This document shows, piece by piece, positions 60,026 to 64,000 of a stretch of 64,000 bases of DNA (position 1 is its first letter; each line of letters opens with the position of its first letter). The translations under genes were made by a program, and so were the position numbers. Origin of the DNA: Pirellulimonas nuda (GTDB lineage Bacteria; Planctomycetota; Planctomycetia; Pirellulales; Lacipirellulaceae). A model generated the notes under the pieces. It ran no database searches and was not told the origin of the DNA. It saw nothing but the letters and a program-made list of their open reading frames with translations. Where the stretch lies: positions 4,402,001-4,466,000 of the forward strand of contig NZ_CP036291.1 in the NCBI RefSeq assembly GCF_007750855.1, given 5' to 3'.

Positions 60026-61564
60026 TCACGACCACAACTTCCGGTCCAGCATCCGGTAGTTCACCGCCTCGCTCAGGTGCTCGGGCTTGATCGACCCGGC
60101 GCCCTCGAGGTCGGCGATCGTCCGCGCCACGCGCAGCACCTTGTCGTGCGCGCGGGCCGACAGGCCCAGGTGGTTGACGCTCGCCTTGAGCAGGTCGGCG
60201 CCGCGGTCGTCCAGCTTGCAGTGCCGCCGCACCTCGCGGCTGCTCATCTTGCCGTTGGTGCGGGTCGCGGCGCCGGTGAAGCGCTCGCGCTGCCGGCCGC
60301 GGGCGGCGACCACTTGTTCGCGCATCTGGGCGCTGGAGGTGCCGTCGGACGCTGAGGTCAGCTCCTGGAACGGCACGGCGGGGACCTCGATGTGCAGGTC
60401 GATACGGTCGAGCAACGGGCCGCTGATTTTCGACATGTACCGCTCGATCTGCACCACGTTGCAGTGGCAATCGCGGCGTGGATCGTTGCGGTAGCCGCAC
60501 GGGCAGGGGTTGAGCGAGGCGATCAGCATAAAGTTGGCCGGAAACTGGCTCGAAGAGAGCGCGCGGCTGATGGTCACGCAGCCGTCTTCCAGCGGCTGCC
60601 GCAGCACCTCGAGCGTCTGACGGTTGAACTCGGGGAGCTCGTCCAGGAACAAGACGCCGTTGTGGGCCAGGCTGATCTCTCCCGGCGAGGGGGTCGAGCC
60701 TCCCCCCACCAGCCCGGCGTTGCTGATGGTGTGGTGCGGCGCCCGGAAGGGCCGGGTCGCCAGCAGCGGCTGGCCGGGACGCAGCCGGCCGACGGCGCTG
60801 TAGATGCGCGTCGTCTCGATCGACTCTTCCGCCTCCAGCCCCGGCAGGATGGTGGCCGCCCGCTTGGCGAGCATCGTCTTGCCGCTGCCGGGCGGGCCGA
60901 CCATCAGCAGGTTGTGCGCGCCGGCCGCGGCGATAGTCATCGCCCGCTTGGCCATCTCTTGGCCGCGGACGTCGGCAAAGTCGACCTCGTAGGCGCCGTG
61001 CTCGGCAAACAGCTCGTCCAGGCGCGAAGGATGCGGTTCGATGTCGACCTGGCCCGCGAAAAACGCGGCGGCCTGGGCGAGGCTGTCGATGGGGATCACC
61101 CGCACCCCCTCTACTACCGCTGCCTCGCCGGCGTTCTGCGACGGGACCACCAAGCCCTCGACCCCCGGCTGCCCGGCGGCCGCCATCGCCATCGAGAGGG
61201 CGCCCCGCACCGGCCGCATCGAGCCGTCCAGCGCCAACTCTCCCACCACCGCGTAGCGGTCCAGCAGGTCGCTCTTGAGTTGCCCGCTGCCGGCCAGCAC
61301 CCCCAGCGCGATCGGCAGATCAAAGCTGGCGGCCTGCTTGGGCAGCTCCGCCGGGGCCAGATTGATAACGATCCGGTCCTGCGGCCGCACGTAGCCGCTG
61401 TTGACCATCGCCCGCTCGATGCGGTGCGTGCTCTCCCGCACCGCGGCCTCTGGGAGGCCGACCAGGATGGTCTTCGGGATCGCCCCTGGGGAAACGTCGA
61501 CCTCTGCCTCAACGCGGAGGGCGTCGATCCCCATCAGGCTGAACGTATTGAGCTTGGCGAGCAT
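60026..61564 (-). CDS. YifB/ComM family AAA ATPase
   Basis: The 512-residue protein starts MLAKLNTFSLMGIDALRVEA, has the Lon-like N-terminal domain, and an Mg-chelatase-type AAA domain: Walker A VGPPGSGKTMLAKRAATILP, GGSTPSPGEISLAHNGVLFLD, DELPEFNRQTLEVLRQPLED, then the zinc-like NPCPCGYRND segment and the C-terminal SARAHDKVLRVARTIADLEG. ComM relatives are hexameric helicases that help branch migration during natural transformation. It is complete. The ATG at 61564 is the family start. Confidence 0.94.
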   Translation of the reverse strand: MLAKLNTFSLMGIDALRVEAEVDVSPGAIPKTILVGLPEAAVRESTHRIERAMVNSGYVRPQDRIVINLAPAELPKQAASFDLPIALGVLAGSGQLKSDLLDRYAVVGELALDGSMRPVRGALSMAMAAAGQPGVEGLVVPSQNAGEAAVVEGVRVIPIDSLAQAAAFFAGQVDIEPHPSRLDELFAEHGAYEVDFADVRGQEMAKRAMTIAAAGAHNLLMVGPPGSGKTMLAKRAATILPGLEAEESIETTRIYSAVGRLRPGQPLLATRPFRAPHHTISNAGLVGGGSTPSPGEISLAHNGVLFLDELPEFNRQTLEVLRQPLEDGCVTISRALSSSQFPANFMLIASLNPCPCGYRNDPRRDCHCNVVQIERYMSKISGPLLDRIDLHIEVPAVPFQELTSASDGTSSAQMREQVVAARGRQRERFTGAATRTNGKMSSREVRRHCKLDDRGADLLKASVNHLGLSARAHDKVLRVARTIADLEGAGSIKPEHLSEAVNYRMLDRKLWS

Positions 61565-61670
61565 GGTGCGACCCGGCCGGCATGTGTACGGGTGCACAGT
61601 ATGCCTAGGGGGTCAAAGAGATGCAAGCACCGGGCCAAGAAGTTTCTCACCGGCTGGCAAGGCTTGCCAG

Positions 61671-61877
61671 TTATTGATCACTCGACTCGCTGAATCCGCC
61701 AGTTTTTGGTGCGACAAGATTCTCCTGGTCGCGTTGCGATGCGTCAACGATTGCCCGCCCCGATGCTACGGCCCGCTCCCAAGCGCTTTGAACGTACGCA
61801 TGGGCGTCGCCTCCGTACGCGGCCAGTAACTGCTCGCGTGCCGCGTACACTTCTTCCAGGATGGGGTTAGTAGCCAT
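61671..61877 (-). CDS. Small protein overlapping a PIN-domain gene (antitoxin candidate)
   Basis: The 68-residue protein reads MATNPILEEVYAAREQLLAA then YGGDAHAYVQSAWERAVASG. It is charged and mainly helical, with no known DNA-binding motif. Its ATG at 61877 lies 11 bases inside the end of the PIN gene, so the two are translationally linked. Small helical genes in this place are often found beside PIN toxins and are the natural antitoxin candidate, although here it follows the toxin. A start at 61889 is also possible. I do not know a family name. Confidence 0.7.
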   Translation of the reverse strand: MATNPILEEVYAAREQLLAAYGGDAHAYVQSAWERAVASGRAIVDASQRDQENLVAPKTGGFSESSDQ

Positions 61878-62355
61878 TTTTCTCTCCACCTAAGAACTCT
61901 GCCGGGGTGCAGATAAGTAAACGTGGCAGCCCAAGTTTCTCCAGCAAATCGTAGACTCGCGGCAGGACGTGAGCGTTAGCGATATGACGGCAGTTCTGGG
62001 TCAGCAAGTATTGTACCCCGCCGACAGCCGCAGTAGCCACATGGAATGCGTCCAGCCTTGCTTTCTCTGGCATAAGCGACCGCAGTATGATCTGTTCTGC
62101 GACTTCCTCAACGCGCATTCTGTCGGGTGTTAGCAAAGGGATGGACGAAAGCTCGGCTAGCCGCCGGGCGACGGCCTCCTCGTCGCCCAACGACGCTTCA
62201 TCAATCACAAACTGCGAAGTCACCAAACGGTACTTAGGTCCTTCCGCGTCAAGCCAGCGTCGTGATTGACGCTGCAGAATTGCGATGTCCGGGTCTGTGC
62301 TTGGACGTGACGTAGCAAGACTTACGATGGTCGTTTCGATGTAGACGGTATCCAT
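61867..62355 (-). CDS. PIN-domain protein (VapC-like toxin candidate)
   Basis: The 162-residue protein has a PIN fold: MDTVYIETTIVSLATSRPST at the start, with the first acidic residue here as glutamate in place of the usual aspartate (YIETT), then VIDEASLGDEEAV, PEKARLDAFHVATAAVGGVQ with the DAxH motif, and YLLTQNCRHIAN. Such proteins act as RNA-cleaving toxins or as nucleases of unknown target. It is followed, with an 11-base overlap, by a small helical protein, which suggests a toxin-antitoxin unit. The AT content is higher than in the neighbours, a weak sign of transfer. Confidence 0.85.
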   Translation of the reverse strand: MDTVYIETTIVSLATSRPSTDPDIAILQRQSRRWLDAEGPKYRLVTSQFVIDEASLGDEEAVARRLAELSSIPLLTPDRMRVEEVAEQIILRSLMPEKARLDAFHVATAAVGGVQYLLTQNCRHIANAHVLPRVYDLLEKLGLPRLLICTPAEFLGGEKNGY

Positions 62356-62467
62356 CGCAACTGGGCTTTCGGAAAGGGTGAGAGTGGCGATTTAGAACCA
62401 CAGACTTGTCGCGATCCATTGTATCTGCAATACGTAGGCAGCGACACACTTGCACCCATAGCCCCCC

Positions 62468-63508
62468 ATGCCCACGCCCGACCTCGACGCCTGCCTCAAT
62501 ACCCTCGGCATGCTGGTGCGCGAGCCCAGCGTCGTCGGCGCCGAGGACTCCTTCTTCCGCGTCTTACGCCGCGAGCTCGAAGAGATCGGCGTGACGATTA
62601 AGCACTACCAAGGCGTGCTGGTGGCCCAGGGCGCCGACCCTGCGCACCTGGTGCTGTCTGCCCACATCGATCGCCACGGCCTGCTGTGCACCGGGCCGAA
62701 CGAGTTCCAGTACGCCGCGTTCATCGCGGCCAACCGGGGCGAGCTAACGGGCGACTCGGTGTCGGAGCAGATGATGGGGACCCTGCAGGGGCGGTTCGCC
62801 GGGCAGCGTGTGCAGGCCCACCTCCCCTACTCGGGCGTCTACCTCGGGCAGGGGGCGATCACCCGCTCGTTTGTCTGCCCGGAACGCAACAACTTGATCT
62901 TCGAGGTCGACGGACTCGACTTCCTCCAGCCCGGCACGCCGGTATCCTTCCTCGACCGCCTGCGGGTCGAAGAAGGGCGCGTCTCTGCACAGCTCGACAA
63001 CGTGCTGTCCGCGGCCATCATCGTCAGCCTGTTCCGCAGCGGCTTCCAGGGGACCGCGTTGTTCACCGCCCAGGAAGAAGCGGGCCGGAGCTGGCGTTAC
63101 GCCCTGCAGTGGTTCCAGCGTCACCGCCTGGAGACCGATCGGCTGCTGGTGCTAGACACCAGCCCGTTCCCTTCGCACGAGGCCGCCGAGGCGCAGGACG
63201 TTGTGCTGCGCCGCAAAGACGCCACCGCTGCCTTCGCAGACGCGCTGACCGACGAGCTCGAGCAACACTGCCGCGACCTGGACGTCGTCTTCCGTTACAA
63301 GGACGCGTACGTCGAGGAGCAGAACCTGGGGCGTGAGAAGCCCCTGTCGTTGGGCCGCACCGAGCTGGGCCGGCTGATCGCCGCCAGCGAGGGCCGCGTC
63401 ACGGGCACAACGCTGCAGACCCCCACCACCGGCTACCACACGGCCAGCGAGACCGCGTCGCTCGACGCGATCGCCGCGGTGCTGCGGCTCTTGGGGCGGT
63501 ACACGTGA
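62468..63508 (+). CDS. M42 family aminopeptidase
   Basis: The 346-residue protein is a dinuclear zinc peptidase of the M42 (glutamyl aminopeptidase/FrvX-like) family: LVLSAHIDRHGLL for the first ligand, SAQLDNVLSAAIIV for the bridging aspartate, FTAQEEAGRSWRYAL for the catalytic glutamates, VLDTSPFPS, and TTGYHTASETASLDAIAAVL for the last ligand. It lacks a signal peptide, so it trims peptides in the cytoplasm. The central domain has the family beta insertion. It is divergent from the PIN gene and monocistronic. Confidence 0.9.
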   Translation: MPTPDLDACLNTLGMLVREPSVVGAEDSFFRVLRRELEEIGVTIKHYQGVLVAQGADPAHLVLSAHIDRHGLLCTGPNEFQYAAFIAANRGELTGDSVSEQMMGTLQGRFAGQRVQAHLPYSGVYLGQGAITRSFVCPERNNLIFEVDGLDFLQPGTPVSFLDRLRVEEGRVSAQLDNVLSAAIIVSLFRSGFQGTALFTAQEEAGRSWRYALQWFQRHRLETDRLLVLDTSPFPSHEAAEAQDVVLRRKDATAAFADALTDELEQHCRDLDVVFRYKDAYVEEQNLGREKPLSLGRTELGRLIAASEGRVTGTTLQTPTTGYHTASETASLDAIAAVLRLLGRYT

Positions 63509-63516
63509 CGGACGGG

Positions 63517-63667
63517 GACCGCCAAGTGCGCCAAGGAGAATGGGACGCGGATTGTCGCGGAAGAATCGGATCGACTCGGATCGCATGCCGCGTGAGTCAC
63601 GCGCACCGGCTTCGTACCCTTTGTCGTTCCAACTGTTATTCTTGGCGTCTTTGGCGTCGTGGCGGTT
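63517..63667. repeat. Inverted repeat of CCGCCAAG type
   Basis: ACCGCCAAGTGCGCCAAGGAG near 63518 is complementary in part to TTGGCGTCTTTGGCGTCGTG and GGCGGT near 63642-63666. Degenerate units fill the space. It lies between convergent genes. Confidence 0.65.
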
Positions 63668-63676
63668 CCCGTCCGT

Positions 63677-64000
63677 CTACATCACCGCGAAGTAGTTTTC
63701 TACTGCGTAGTCGAAGTACTCCGGCGTCATCCGCGCCGGCTGGCTGACGTAGCGGCAGTAGTTGCGGATCTGCAGCAGCAAGTCGCGGGGCTGGCAGCAA
63801 CGCATCGGCCGGTTGATCGGCTTGTAGTGCGTGTTGATCAGGTGGTCGAGCGCCGCCGCGTCGTACTCCACCTTCAAGATCGGCGCCATGATGCCGAACA
63901 GCTTGCGGAACGACTCTTCGTCCGGGTCGTTCACCTCGATCTTGTACGGGATGCGCCGCAGGAACGCGTCGTCCACCAAATCGCGCGGCTCGAGGTTGGT
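63677..64000 (-). CDS. AAA family ATPase, C-terminal end (runs off the window)
   Basis: Only the last 107 residues are inside the window. They begin [20 protein letters not shown], which is the sensor region of an AAA ATPase followed by the arginine finger, then [20 protein letters not shown], a helical lid domain, [20 protein letters not shown], and end VENYFAVM. The sequence fits MoxR- or planctomycete-type AAA proteins. Walker motifs should lie outside to the right. Role cannot be named from this part. Confidence 0.85.
   Translation of the reverse strand, partial: TNLEPRDLVDDAFLRRIPYKIEVNDPDEESFRKLFGIMAPILKVEYDAAALDHLINTHYKPINRPMRCCQPRDLLLQIRNYCRYVSQPARMTPEYFDYAVENYFAVM

Overview
The window is about 64 kb of GC-rich bacterial chromosome with an ordinary, non-phage gene layout. 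It points to a planctomycete, probably of the order Pirellulales. The pointers are a DUF1571 protein, an NPYxxP-type amino terminus on a small membrane protein, secreted proteins ending in PEP-CTERM anchors (one with dockerin-like calcium repeats), Gfo/Idh/MocA and Uma2 genes, a Tad locus with unusual cysteine-rich parts, and many short inverted intergenic repeats. Lipid A genes (lpxA, lpxC) and an OmpH/Skp chaperone indicate an outer membrane. The taxonomic call is inference from gene content; no 16S gene is present.

Layout. 0.3-13 kb: thioredoxin-like protein, hemB, a Uma2 gene inside a perfect 26-bp inverted repeat, adenine deaminase, a cysteine-rich exported protein, an ImmA/IrrE-like protein, rimO, pgsA, a CPBP protease, and two HicA/HicB toxin-antitoxin pairs of opposite gene order around a frameshifted PEP-CTERM gene. 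13-16.7 kb: a leftward envelope operon skp-lpxC-lpxA-oxidoreductase. 16.9-25.7 kb: M28 peptidase, a receiver protein with an FHA-GAF histidine kinase, an MBL hydrolase, a DUF1571 protein, a PQQ-type beta-propeller and a polyprenyl sugar-phosphate transferase. 25.9-32.1 kb: one very large alpha-2-macroglobulin-like gene. 32.2-39.1 kb: DUF433, NUDIX, cysteine desulfurase with an IscA-type protein (Fe-S assembly), queA and rsmH.

36-51 kb holds a Tad/Flp type IVb pilus system, mostly leftward: flp, tadV peptidase, cpaB, secretin, tadZ, tadA, tadB, tadC, an unknown exported protein and a TPR (TadD-like) protein. A second flp gene lies apart at 36.1 kb. No tadE/F/G minor pilin genes are seen here.

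51.4-64 kb: a toroid protein plus Tat-exported DUF362 pair, a membrane-anchored protein with an EndoU/BECR-like nuclease signature beside a small four-CxxC protein, a sugar dehydrogenase with dockerin-like and PEP-CTERM parts, a beta-helix-like protein, a flippase-like protein, tRNA-Ala(GGC), a nucleoside-type MFS transporter, a YifB/ComM AAA protein, a PIN-domain toxin module, an M42 aminopeptidase and the end of an AAA ATPase gene that runs off the window.

Intergenic DNA is full of inverted repeats of several families. Two copies of one 86-bp element with 24-bp arms and 38-bp loops are the clearest. Nothing looks like a prophage, integrated plasmid, CRISPR array or rRNA operon.
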